Assembly (NCBI GenBank): GCA_949775045.1
Contig: OX459108.1
Span: 14,472,681 to 14,536,680, forward strand
Reading direction: 5' to 3'
From: Metridium senile
Lineage: Eukaryota; Cnidaria; Anthozoa; Actiniaria; Metridiidae
Length of the DNA: 64,000 nt
Below, piece after piece: positions 47,092 through 58,704 of this stretch (its first letter is position 1; the number at the start of each line of letters is the position of its first letter). The notes under the pieces are model-generated. The model was not told the origin of the DNA, made no database searches, and worked only from the letters and a program-made list of their open reading frames with translations. The position numbers and the translations under genes were made by a program.

Positions 47092-50000
47092 AATTTTATT
47101 TTAATTAACTACACACACAAAATTTACACTTAAAGAGTGTCGCAATAAATGTGACACACTAGAAGACACACACAAAAAATATTTACAAGTAAAGTAATTG
47201 TGACTCACGAGAAGATAAAAGTTTTTACAATAATTGAAGTTTCAATGAAATAAGTTTATAATTAACTATATATATATACACACAAACAAACACAATCACT
47301 CAACAACTATATATTACTATACTAATGGCATTTAATTAACATACATATAACACAACTACAACACAATTCTACGTCTGCTACATAGGACTTGTTCTATCTA
47401 AGGCAATAGTTTTTTCAATTTATTGTACTTTTTTAGATGTATATCTATTTTTCCATGACTTTTTGCAATTTCGTATTCGATATTTTCGTATTCTTGCAAT
47501 TTTGATTTGAAATTTGCTATATTGGGAACCATTCCTCTGGTTCTACAGTTAACTATTGTGAATTTATATAACAAAAATAGAAATTCTTCCATTTTATCGT
47601 TAACTCCTCCTAAGATAATATTACTTATATTTAATTTTGGTAGGTTTATATTCCCCGTATGTAACCAGTTTCTTATTTCAATAAAATAATTCTTTGTTAA
47701 ATAACAATCAATAAAAAGATGTTCCATTGTTTCAATGGAAGATTTACAAAAAGTACAACTCGGTGAATCAATTAGTTTAAATCTAAAAAGGTCTTTATTC
47801 AGAAAGAGGGAATTATTTAAAATTTTATATTGCAAAGCTCGTAACTTAGTGTCATTAGTAACATGATACATTTTTTTGTAAACTTCTGACCACTCAATGT
47901 CTGGGTTATTTAATTTATTAGCTATGTGTTTTTGTGCTGTCGGTTTGGTTAATTTATTTTCGATCAATTTCCAATAAACCATTCTAGTTTTCACTTTAGA
48001 AAGAGGAACATAAGTGTTAGAGATATTCAAACCTTTGCCAGCCTCGTTAGGACAGAGTACGGGTTTCTCTTTTTGAGCATTTTTTAGAATTGTTTTCCAG
48101 TTATCTGGTAGAGCTGATATAATACCTCTCCATGTAAAATAGTCGGAATCACACCACTTTCCTTTGGCTTTAACCGAGTTCCAACTCGGCCCGTCTGTAC
48201 AATCCCAAATGTCCTTAATTATTATTATCTCCTTCTTTACAAACTTTTTGATATCAAAATGATAAAGATCTAGGTTAATAAACCTATTTAGCCAAATCGG
48301 TTGACAAATAATTTCCTCTGGTTTTTCGACATAACATTTGCTTACTTTACTCCAGCTATAAAGAATTTCTTTATAAAACTCAGGTATATCATTGATAAGA
48401 GCATGGTCTAAATTTTCTCCTATAACTCCAAACCCACCATATGGTTCAAAAACTTTCTGCGCAAAGCATTTCCAAAAAACCGTATTTTTGCAATCCAGAA
48501 GTTTTAACGCCCATTTAACTCGACTTGTTTCTATCATTGTTTCGAGGTCAGGGAGCCTTATTCCGCCTTCTCGTATATCTCCTATTAAAGTTCGGTATTT
48601 AATTTTGGGTTTCCTTCCATACCATATGAAATCGATAATTTCTTTTTGTACTTTTGCAATAAATGCACGATGAATAGGGAGTTTTGAAGATATGTATAAC
48701 AATTGTGATATTGCTAAGGATCGGATAATATGTACTTTTCCATAAATTGTTAAATTTCTTGTTTTCCATATTGATAGTATAGACTTAAACTTTTCAAACT
48801 GTCTAGAGAAGTTGTTATTTTGCATGAGTATTTTATTATGAGAAAAAAAATTCCTAAAATTTTCACACCATCAGTATGGAAATCTATTTTTTTAATTGAT
48901 CTTACTTCATGCTGAGTTAGAACTTTATCTTTTAATCCAATCCAACCAATTTCAGATTTTGTCGTATTAAGCTGAAGCGAAGAAAAGGTCTTAAAATTAT
49001 CGAGACATTTTAAAATTTCCTTAAGGGAATTCGTATCCCTTAAACAAAAAGTTGCATCATCTGCAAATAGAACTAGTTTAGTCTGTTCCATTTCCTTATT
49101 AATTTGTATTCCTTTTATCTCCTCGTTGTCACGGATTAGTTGAGCCATTATTTCAATGGTCAATATAAACAGGTACGGAGAAATTGGATCTCCCTGCTTT
49201 GTACCCCTTTTTATATCAAAAAAATCGGAAACTGACCCATTATTCAAGATACAGCTTCTGGTGTTTAAAAGTAGAATTCTAATCCAGTTAATGAAATCAT
49301 TTCCAAAACCGAAATGTTGTAAAACTGCCAAAATAAAATATGGTAAGAACCTATATACACTGAATCGAAAAACGGCGAACATTGCTTGAATAGCTGTTGT
49401 TTATGACAGTTCATCGCGTCTTTGATTTAAGATGTCTTTCGAAACTGGACAATATCCCTTGTAGCGACGATGGTTCGCTTTGGTTCGCACACACACGAAA
49501 AATTCACTGATAAATTCATTCAGCTCGGCTGTAGGAATGTCACCTTTATTTTGAAGAAACTTGGTCAACAAGGAGACATATCTTTTCGTTTTTTTTTTTT
49601 TTACAGTATTTGGATTTTCTTGTTCTTCAATAAACGAATCTACGGAATTGTCGAGTAACACAAATCTGGAGCCTTCTGCACTGAGCCACTTTTCGCTCAA
49701 GTCGCAAAGGTGCCAGTTTTAATTGTTGACAGGACGAACGATAATTTTCACTAGTAAAAATACATCGTTCGTCCAATCAGAAAGGCGAACAGTGCTTTTT
49801 CACTGGCGAAAAACCTTGTTCGCTTTTCCTATTGGCTAAATTCATCGCACGAACGAAAATTTACTCAATTAGATTTTCGTGTGTAAATCTCAGTATCTAT
49901 GAGATAAAATTTGTTTGTATATATGTAGAAATAGGAAGTTGTAATCACAAATTATTTGAGGTGAAAGATGTCCTTCAGTAGCAGTATATGAAAGAAAGAA

Positions 50001-53000
50001 AGAAGAGAAAAATATCAATGCAAATTATTTGATTTATAAATTCATACATGTCTTCAATTTTCATAAGGATTGTTCAATCTTAAATATTATTTGGTGAATC
50101 AAAAAATCATTGCTAAAATGAATAAATCTTAATCATTATTAATCAATTTTAATTTCAGTTGTTTTTTGAAGCTTGCCAGTGTTTAACATTTTATTTTTTT
50201 CCCAAAATCTAGACTAAATTTGTTCCATATTTTTGGTCTAAACAAGTATCAATAGCCAGTGCCGCTCTATTCAACACAGCCAATAGTAAAAACCACAAAT
50301 CACAAATCTGTTCTCTAGAATTTCATTAATTTACCTATAATCATTTAAGTCTAAGGCAAAGAATGCATGTATCAAGAAATATTTATTAATTAATGACATC
50401 ATTTCTTGTTTTTGACCGTAAGTGCGCAGGCTCAGGTCCCAGTATTGCCGATGAAGTATTACATTACAAGTTATTGATTCATTTATTGATTAACATAGAA
50501 CTAGTTCTACTAAAGTATTGATTTTTTTTTATTGTGATATTTAATACTTCAGCTAGGTCAACCAGAAGCCGTCGTAACGCGTCCTCTTCAAGCGAACTGG
50601 AACAAATTCAAAAACTTGTCCAAAGCTTCTGCTCAAGTAAATATACAAAGTGCGCACAAGGACCTCCCGGACCACCAGGAAGGCGAGGTCGCAGAGGGAC
50701 CAGAGGAAGGACAGGTCCGAAAGGAGATATGGGTATTCCTGGTCAAATTGGAAAGATGGGAGTTATGGGTCCACGTGGTTTGAAAGGGGACAAAGGAGAT
50801 CCAGGACCACAAGGTATGCCGGGATTGAAGGGGGATCCAGGTCAATCAGTATCGTCTCCAGATGTGGTTATATCTCCCTCGCCATTGGTCCTTAACGAAA
50901 CTGAGACAGCAGTCTTCCATTGCTCGTCCAGCGGTTATCCCAAACCAAAGTTCACATGGACAAAAGTGCGTGGTTCCTCAGCTAGTTCCAGTCCTCTTTC
51001 AACTGAACATAAACTTGTGATTTCGAACGTTACATCAAACCATTCTGGAATGTACCAATGTCGAGCAAACAACATTCTTGGCTCTGAACAGCAAACCGTA
51101 CGACTGACTGTGAATTGTAAGTATGGAATACCTTAATAGAGCGAAAATAGTAAAACCATGTAATAGAGCTGTTCTCATTAACACGTGAAACAAAGTGTAT
51201 TAGTTAAAGTTAAGCGTGATATTGAAATAACAACAAAAGAACAAGATCACGAAATTAAACTGCATAAAAGATTGATACACTAAAGAATGTTTCACGGGTT
51301 ATTAATAATAAGAACTGCTCTCCTTTTCATGGATGGACTATTTCACTTTTCTTTTTACTCGAGCTCAGCCTCGAAATAGTGTACATGTATATATATATTT
51401 AAAAATTTATAATAGCTCGCACATTATTGAAATATGATAACTGTCTGTTGACGTGTACATTATTGCAGGCTGTAGTCAAATTGTTGTGCCATATCATGAC
51501 AACTAGTGTTTATGAAACCCAACTTTTTGACCCACTTCAGTATTCTCCAACATTATTAACAAATAACTGTTTCTTTTCCCTCCAGATGTGCCCAAAGTAT
51601 CCTTAGCCAACAAAACAATCTTTGTTCAAGCAGGCAAAAACATTACATTCCCACGATGTCACGTGATTGGCTCACCACCTCCTAAAGTCACTTGGTTAAG
51701 AGCTTCGAGCCCATTACCTCACGGCCGTTCATCGATTCAAAACGGGGACCTTTCTGTTGCTAAACTAAATCTATCAGATTCTGATATTTACTACTGCAAG
51801 GCTGAAAACGTTCTAGGCTCTTCTGTTGGAAGACTACAATTATTTGTAGTAAACCCTGTGTTCGTAAACAAGCCACCAAAAAATTGGGAAGTGACAGAGG
51901 GTGGTTCTTTCCAAATGTCATGTAGTACCACAGGGAGCCCAAAGCCAACGATAACGTGGATGAAAAAGGGTGGTACTCTATCGCCACGCGTACGATCAAA
52001 CATTCGAGAAGGATGGTTAATATTCAACGGTGTACGAGTAGAAGATACTGGTGTCTATATCTGCATTGCTTCGATTGCTGGAGTACGCATACAATCGTCC
52101 TGCGAATTGAATGTTAAACGAGGTACGTAAACAAAAGGGTTTTGTTTAGAAGTAATGTCTCAAATCCGATTCGCTGTATTCTATCTGTTCTATGTGGGGT
52201 TTAAAATCCAAGTGAAACTACCGAGGCGCAGGAGAGACATTTTCAATTTCAATCAAAGAATATTGAAATCCCCATAGAATACAGTGACGAAGATTTGAAA
52301 CATAACTACTTATCTACACGCATGTTAATTGCATGCTGTATGCTGCTTACCAAGCTTGAAAGTATTATCAGCACATAATAGAATATGCTAGAAAACTCTG
52401 CAGACAGTGTCTGGAAAATTCTATATTGTTTTGAACTTTGGCTGCTTGATTTAATATCGTCCATAGTGCAGTTCGGGCTTGGTATGAAACAAGCAACGAT
52501 AAACAAAACCAGCGCCAATCTTTTCTTATTGTTTCCTTAGTAACGACGACGACGTCACAGCCCACGACAATAGCCCCGCAATGCATTGTTGAATCTCCTT
52601 TGGGCATGGAGAGTAGAGCTATCTCTTATGATAAGATCACCGCTTCTTCGTCAGATAGTAAGGATCATTATCCTTACAAAGCAAGGCTCAATCTGTCTTT
52701 ATATGGATGGGCACCAAGTACAAGTAAACTGGGACAGTGGATACAAGTTGATTTGAGCAGCGTAACGACTGTAACAGCAGTTGCCACTCAAGGATACGGC
52801 CAGGGAAAAGGCAATGGCAACTGGGTAAAGACATACTCTCTGCAATACAGCATGGATGGAACAACATTTACTGACTACGAGGGAGGAAAGATATTTGTTG
52901 GTAATACTGACCAACAATCGGTCGTAAAGAATGCCATCACTCCTCCTATAAGTGCCAGATATATCAGAGTTTACCCCGAGACATGGAAATATTACATGCA

Positions 53001-53031
53001 GCTAAGAATGGAACTCTATGGTTGTAAATAG
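46839..53031 (+). CDS. Gene D: type II membrane collagen-Ig3-discoidin protein
   Basis: Exons 46839-47034, 50553-51116, 51586-52122 and 52541-53031 encode 595 residues without a break. Span about residues 12-33, RSRR at 70-73, stalk cysteines 92 and 99, 21 collagen triplets at 102-164, Ig 1 about 168-253, Ig 2 255-345, Ig 3 346-432, F5/8 type C about 445-595. All internal junctions are phase 1, the class favoured in exon shuffling of extracellular modules. Gene D is the only plus-strand copy, most similar to gene C and inverted relative to it. A LINE starts 10 bases inside intron 1. Confidence 0.82.
47045..49337 (-). mobile_element. 5'-truncated LINE (L1/Tx1-like) in intron 1 of gene D
   Basis: Flanked by a perfect 15-bp duplication ATATGGTAAGAACCT (47030-47044 and 49338-49352). 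A long T-run at 47044-47083 is the poly(A) tail on the minus strand. The 3' untranslated region has ACACACACAAAATTTACA, also seen at 16826. Antisense to gene D. Confidence 0.9.
47398..49337 (-). pseudogene. LINE reverse transcriptase, frameshifted
   Basis: The upstream frame (to 48750) carries the second half of the reverse transcriptase: [20 protein letters not shown] and [13 protein letters not shown]. The downstream frame (48825-47398) holds the thumb and a zf-RVT-like end ([20 protein letters not shown]). A frame break lies near 48830. The [13 protein letters not shown] box and zf-RVT end favour the L1/Tx1 side of LINEs. Confidence 0.8.
49405..49700 (-). pseudogene. Recombinase-like (QRICH1/ZMYM-type) N-terminal exon in intron 1
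   Basis: Reads [20 protein letters not shown] and [20 protein letters not shown], the head that precedes Crypton-derived tyrosine-recombinase-like domains. No catalytic part follows. It is in the matching intron of gene C but broken there by a LINE, so it was present before C and D separated. Remaining intron 1 (49701-50552) is noncoding. Confidence 0.5.
50553..51116 (+). CDS. Gene D exon 2: RSRR site, collagen, Ig 1
   Basis: Acceptor [30 protein letters not shown], then 21 uninterrupted triplets ([19 protein letters not shown] onward), then [15 protein letters not shown] and [10 protein letters not shown]. Donor GTAAGT. Confidence 0.87.
51117..51585. other. Intron 2 of gene D
   Basis: 469 bp, no insert. 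Probably closest to the ancestral intron; it matches the outer parts of intron 2 in gene C. Confidence 0.6.
51586..52122 (+). CDS. Gene D exon 3: Ig 2 and Ig 3
   Basis: Acceptor [26 protein letters not shown] with [28 protein letters not shown] with [11 protein letters not shown]; ends [10 protein letters not shown]. Donor GTACGT. Confidence 0.87.
52155..52303. mobile_element. Foldback MITE in intron 3 of gene D
   Basis: Arms CAAATCCGATTCGCTGTATT and ACAGTGACGAAGATTTG; fourth copy of the element shared by all paralogues. Confidence 0.7.
52541..53031 (+). CDS. Gene D exon 4: discoidin domain
   Basis: Acceptor TTTCCTTAG; linker [35 protein letters not shown], an extended loop [20 protein letters not shown] not seen in the other copies, [14 protein letters not shown] and ELYGCK. 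Confidence 0.86.
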
Positions 53032-53289
53032 GAAAGTTCTCAATGGAAGCAACAAAAAAAGGATGATCAAACCTGGTTCAGGATCAAAAAACATAAAACA
53101 CAATATATTGACTGTAAAGAAGCAAAGACGAACATGATGAAATGATTTTGTAGTATTTGGTTAGTCACGTGACCAGTTTTAATGATTTAAAATGCGGTTG
53201 TGAGATTACAACTCATAAAAACAATTTTGTCTAAAAGTAACTTTAATTACTTAATAACTTACTGAGTCTGGTGTGAACTGCCACAGTGT

Positions 53290-54110
53290 TTCTAAGTAAA
53301 GAATTGGAGTAAGAATGTATGATAACTAGCAGTCTGTGTTTGTAAGGAACCATTGGATAACAAAATGTACGAACTGTATCAGTGTTTCTAAGTAAACAAT
53401 TGGAGTAAGAATGTATGATAACTAAGGCCTAGTCTGGGACCTTAACTCGCCTTAACTCGCCTTAACTCGCACAAACTCGCATTAACTCGCACAAGCTCGC
53501 AGTAAATTACTCAATGTCATAATGCACAGGGAATTGCCTTAACCTCATCTCACAAGCTGAAATATACACATATAAGTCATGTTCTTTTAGTGTCACTCCA
53601 AATTATGGGATTTTTCCTTAACTCGTCTTAACTCGCCTTAACTCGCAGCATTGAAATTTTGATTTTCCCTTAACTCGCCTTAACTCGCCCAAACTCGCTG
53701 CGAGTTAAGGCAAGTTTAGGTCCCAGACTAGGCCTTAACTAGCAGTCTGTGTTTGTAGGGAAACCATTGGATAACAAAATGTACGAACTGTATCAGTGTT
53801 TCTAAGTAAACAATTGCAGTAAGAATGTATGATAACTAGCAGTCTGTGTTTGCAGGGAAACCATTGGATAACAAAATGTACGAACTGTATCAGTGTTTCT
53901 AAGTAAACAATTGCAGTAAGAATGTATGATAACTAGCAGTCTGTGTTTGTAGGGAAACTATTGGATAACAAAATGTACGAACTGTATCAGTGTTTCTAAG
54001 TAAACAATTGGAGTAAGAATGTATGATAACTAGCAGTCTGTGTTTGTAGGGAAACCATTGGATAACAAAACGTACGAACTGTATCAGTGTTTCTAAGTAA
54101 ACAATTGGAG
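53290..54110. repeat. ~95-bp tandem repeat downstream of gene D
   Basis: Seven or so copies of AACTAGCAGTCTGTGTTTGT, ACCATTGGATAACAAAATGT, ACGAACTGTATCAGTG and TTTCTAAGTAAACAATTG. Beside B and C there are only one or two copies. A MITE interrupts the array. Confidence 0.85.
53424..53736. mobile_element. MITE with AAGGCCTAGTCTGGGACC ends and TTAACTCGC repeats
   Basis: Ends AAGGCCTAGTCTGGGACC and GGTCCCAGACTAGGCCTT are exact reverses. The interior carries many CCTTAACTCG words in both halves. 313 bp, noncoding. Confidence 0.8.
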
Positions 54111-55224
54111 TATGCACATCCCACATGGCTTATTCTGCAATATCACGTGGACAATAATATCACGTGATTACATTTTATATCGTGTGTTATTTTTGTTTCA
54201 ACATGGCCTCCGTACTTCTTACCTCGTTTTCATGCAAACTACTTCAACCTTCTAAACCTACGATTTTACTTTAGTTTCTCAGTATTATCCGATCCTCGTT
54301 TTTATTCAAAGGCCTGGCTACATTTCTAAAAAGAGGCTTATTTGTGAATATCGAACTGAACTGATTTACGAGGGTTTTAATATATTGCTGTTAAGTTTAT
54401 AGTTCTGTTTTTGTTTTGTTTTGGTCTCCTGTACGCTCCATTTAGTTTTATTCCCTAGACACATTTTTGTTATTATAATTTATTCGGTGTCTTTGTATTT
54501 TTAGTGTATCTGAATTTTTAGTTAGTTTATAGTTAGACTCTGTTTTAGTAAGTAGATTTCAATCGGGTTTATCGACAGTTTTTGGAGGATATGACATTGT
54601 GTCCTTTCACGTATACTCATTATTGAGTCGTTTGTGCAACAAATAGTAAGCTTGATACGTACTTTAGGAACTGATGTACGTAATCGATTATCATCATGTT
54701 ATCATGTTCAAGTAAAATCATTGCAAAACCTACCCTTCTTAGTTAATTTTTGGATTAACAATTGCTGTTTATCCACTCTTGCCTTACATGACTTAATTCT
54801 TTACTGTCAATCACTTGACGGCCGTAACGGTCGATGAGCCGCACAAGATGTTCCTGCCGAGCCTACGAAGCCATTCAACATGGCCTGTAATTTGAAATTC
54901 TCGCCGGATTTATTCCTCGAGGGGATAACTTTTACGGGATAGTTTTTGATAATCGAGAAGGTTAACTATCTGGCTTTCGTGTTGTGGAGTCATCGAGGCA
55001 AGGGAATGCGATTTAGTCTGAGGATTTAAGCGATTTTCGAGGGCGACTCTGTTCGTTAGCCCAGCCAAGCCTCCTTCCTTCCCTTCTTCTTAGTAGTAGG
55101 GGGAGAACATAGCTAAAAACAGCCCAATCAGCCTGAAATCGCTACCAGATAGCAAGAAAGGCACAATAAACAATCCATGAAGGTTAGAGTTATTTTCTTT
55201 ATTTGAATTGTCGAACAATTTAAA
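54111..55224. other. Inverted duplicate of paralogue flanks, no gene
   Basis: 54150-54800 matches 25500-25990 and 24150-24240 in reverse, but the LINE terminus and its 115-bp array are missing. 54840-55224 appears unique. A 67-codon frame at 54634 is not supported. Confidence 0.55.
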
Positions 55225-55490
55225 TCATGTAACCAAAAGTGGCAAAACAGCAATATATTAAAACCCTCCTAAGTCAGTTCAGTTCGTTATTCACAAATCA
55301 GCCTCTTTTTAGAAATGCAGCCAAGCCTTTAAATGAAAACGAGGATAATACTGAGACACTAAAGTCACAATATAGCTTGCATGAAAACGAGGTTAGAAGT
55401 ACGGAGGCCATTTTGAAACAAAAATAATAAGCGTTATAAGTTGAAATCACGTGATTATATTGGCCACGTGATAGTGCTGGATGAGCCATA
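55225..55490. repeat. Direct-orientation copy of the paralogue flank
   Basis: GCAAAACAGCAAT, CAGTTCAGTTCGTTATTCAC and GAAATGCAGCCAAGCCTTTA repeat 25715-25990 in direct orientation. It faces the inverted copy at 54150-54800, so together they form a large imperfect palindrome. Confidence 0.6.
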
Positions 55491-56544
55491 TGGGACGTGG
55501 ATTCTGTGAATACATATCATTACGCATGTGCAGCAAAGCATTAAAAAGACAGCTGTTTCAAGTCCTTTTATCTGTCTCCTTTGCTAGCCATGCCACAGGT
55601 AGCCCAAGCTATAGAAATGAGTACATTCTGGTACATTTACTGAGAATGTATGGGAGCAAAACAGGTTTTGAAAAACAGCAAAACAGGTTTTAAAAACCTC
55701 AGTAGGACTTGACAAAGCCGGTGATGAACAAGCTCTGTTTATCTGACGAGCAGTATTACTGACCAGCATTATTAGTGTTAAACAATACTAATATTTTATT
55801 GATAGAAATATTATATTTATTAATCATTAATTAATCATTAATTGATTACAATTATAAGAACAATTATCATGATCCTTTAGTTGAATAGACACTCCATCAT
55901 ACAGCACTTTTTGATAGTTAGAACTAGAAAAAAAGTAAACTACTTCTTTTAATTAAAGAGGAACTTTATTCTTGATCAACACATTACCGATGACGACTGG
56001 GACCAAGACCTTGGAAACGAGGCTGATCATTTGTCACTTACGTCCCGTTACCAAGGCAACAATGTATTTCATTGAATAATTAAAACTTGTTTTTTTAGCC
56101 CAACATGTTTCAGTTAGAAAGTCTGTAGTTCCACATTTATTTAATTGTATTGTCTCTGTACTATTATTAATGACTTGTGGATTTCGTAACCTCAATTAGA
56201 TCCATCGAAATTTGCTTTCTTTGAAACAGTGAAAACCAACTAGCCTCGTTTCCAAGTCAGCAAAGTTCCAGACCATTTGTTTACACAAGGCGTTAGTTTA
56301 GGTTCAGCATGTGAAAAACTAGCTAAAACTGGAATAAGAACTCACACAATTAAATTTACCATTCCAAGCAGTATTCACTAGAAGTTAAAATGCTATTCAA
56401 CCGCTGACCAACCAAACTACAGGCTTTTACAGCAGTTATCCAAAATTGACGTGACAGTCCCTTGTGTTCCTGCTCAGAGACAACCTACTGATTATTTTAT
56501 CAAAAAGTACACAGTAATAAAAGCCATAGGATCCCTCAGCCACT
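55491..56544. other. AT-rich intergenic DNA, no gene seen
   Basis: Short frames only. No repeat or RNA recognised. Confidence 0.4.
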
Positions 56545-57700
56545 GATCTTTGCCTAACTGGACGATGTATCATATCAGACATTGTAGTTCCACTGATCCT
56601 TGCCTAAAAGATGGTCTATTGTCATTATCATTTATCAAAAAGAACACACTAATAAAAGGGTCAATTAACTGTTCCTTGCCTAAAGATGGTCTATTCTCAT
56701 TATCATTTATCAAAAAGAATACACTAATAAAATGGCCAATTCCACTGATCCTTGCCTAAAGACAATCTATTATAACATACATTGTGTGGTCAATTCCACT
56801 GATCCTTGCCTAAAGACAATCTATTATAACATACATTGTGTGGTCAATTCCACTGATCCTTGCCTAAAGACATTCTATTATAAAAGGCATTGTAGGGTCA
56901 ATTAACTGATCCTTGCCTAAAGACAATCTATTATAACATACATTGTGTGGTCAATTCCACTGATCCTTGCCTAAAGACTATCTATTATAACATACATTGT
57001 GTGGTCAATTCCACTGATCCTTGCCTAAAGACATTCTATTATAACATACATTGTGTGGTCAATTAACTCAGTGATCCTTACCTAAAGACATTCTATTATA
57101 ACATACATTGTAGGGTCAATTCCACTGATCCTTGCCTAAAGATGGTCTATAATCATTATCATTTATCAAAAAGAATACACTAATAAAACGGTCAATTCAC
57201 TGATCCTTGCCTAAAGACAATCTTTTATAACAGACATTGTAGGGTCAATTAACTGATCCTTGCCTAAAGATGGTCTATTGTCATTATCATTTATCAAAAA
57301 GAATACACTAATAAAATGGCCAATTCCACTGATCCTTGCCTAAAGACAATCTTTTATAACAGACATTGTAGGGTCAATTCCACTGATCCTTGCCTAAAGA
57401 CAATCTATTATAACAGACATTGTAGGGTCAATTAACTGATCCTTGCCTAAAGACGGTCTATTGTCATTATCATTTATCAAAAAGAACACACTAATAAAAT
57501 ATGGTCAATTCACTGATTCTTGCCTAAAGACAATCTATTATAACAGACATTGTAGGGTCAATTAACTGATTCTTGCCTAAAGACGGTCTATTCTCATTAT
57601 CATTTATCAAAAAGAACACACTAATAGCTAAAGGGTCAATTCCACTGATCCTTGCCTAAACATGGTCTATTGTCATTATCATTTATCAAAAATGTTTACA
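56545..57700. repeat. Composite tandem repeat (ACTGATCCTTGCCTAAAGA)
   Basis: About 20 units sharing CACTGATCCTTGCCTAAAGA in two versions: one continues CAATCTATTATAACATACAT and GTGTGGTCAATTC (~55 bp), the other TGGTCTATTGTCATTATCAT, TTATCAAAAAGAACACAC and TAATAAAAGG (~75 bp). The two versions alternate irregularly. Confidence 0.9.
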
Positions 57701-58704
57701 CTTATAACAGAGATTGTCGTCTTGCACATTTAAAATTGTCCTTTTTTCAAGCCTAATACACATTAACGTCTTCATATATATAATCTAGTTAATATTAGTC
57801 CAACAAAGCGTTAGTCCATCAAACAACACTCACTCTCTTTATCTTCTTGGTTAGTCAAGTTACATTACGTCATTAGTCAAGCAACCTGGCCTCATCTTTG
57901 ACGTCACGCTAGTCACGTGGTTCGTTAGTGTTCTTATTAGTATGCAAGCGTTCTGACATCATCATGTAAACAGAGCTTCCATCTTCATTTTTATCGAGCT
58001 GAGAGGGCCGACTGTGTTCTCCCCCCCAGGGGGTTGGGCTTGGTAGACTCTCCCGTTGAGTTTAGTATCTTCTAAAACAAGAAAAGAATACGAATAAGTA
58101 ACAAACCCGACTAGAAACCACGCTCCTCGCAACTCTTATTGTCCGAGCCGATTTATCTACATACTGGGAACTATAGGTACCACTTTCCAAACAATGCTAG
58201 TTTCATTTATTTTCCAAACAGTTTAACGGAGCCAATTTATTTTTTAGCACTGGGTAATAGTTAACTATTGCCCATGCTCCTAGCAATTTTTAATAACCGC
58301 GTATTTTTGGAAGGACTGGACATGACCAAGAGGGGAACACAGCCTGCCACCCCGGATGAAAAATTGTTGTCATAGCAACTCGATATTGATTTAAGACGTG
58401 ATTGATAATTAGAAAAATTCCCATTGAAATACGAGAATTGTATTGTGATTATTGTCAATAAATCGGTTACAATATTGAATAAAAATCATTTGAAAACATC
58501 ACGCCTCTGTCGTGTTTCCACCCCATTATCTGCATTATCGTACTGTTATCAACGCCAGCGTTTTCGAATTTAAACAATTAAGTAACTCCTAATTAGGAGC
58601 ATTTTTCGTGCGACGGAACGCTCTTCGGCGGGTTGTCGTATATTCCTCGTAATGCTTCGTAAATTTTCGTAAACTATTCGTGAGTTCTTCGGTAGCTCGC
58701 ACGA
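57701..58704. other. Intergenic and probable 3' UTR of membrane protein gene
   Basis: No coding frame supported. TTTATT words near 58206 and 58229 (AATAAA on the minus strand) could end the transcript of the gene at 58705. Confidence 0.45.
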
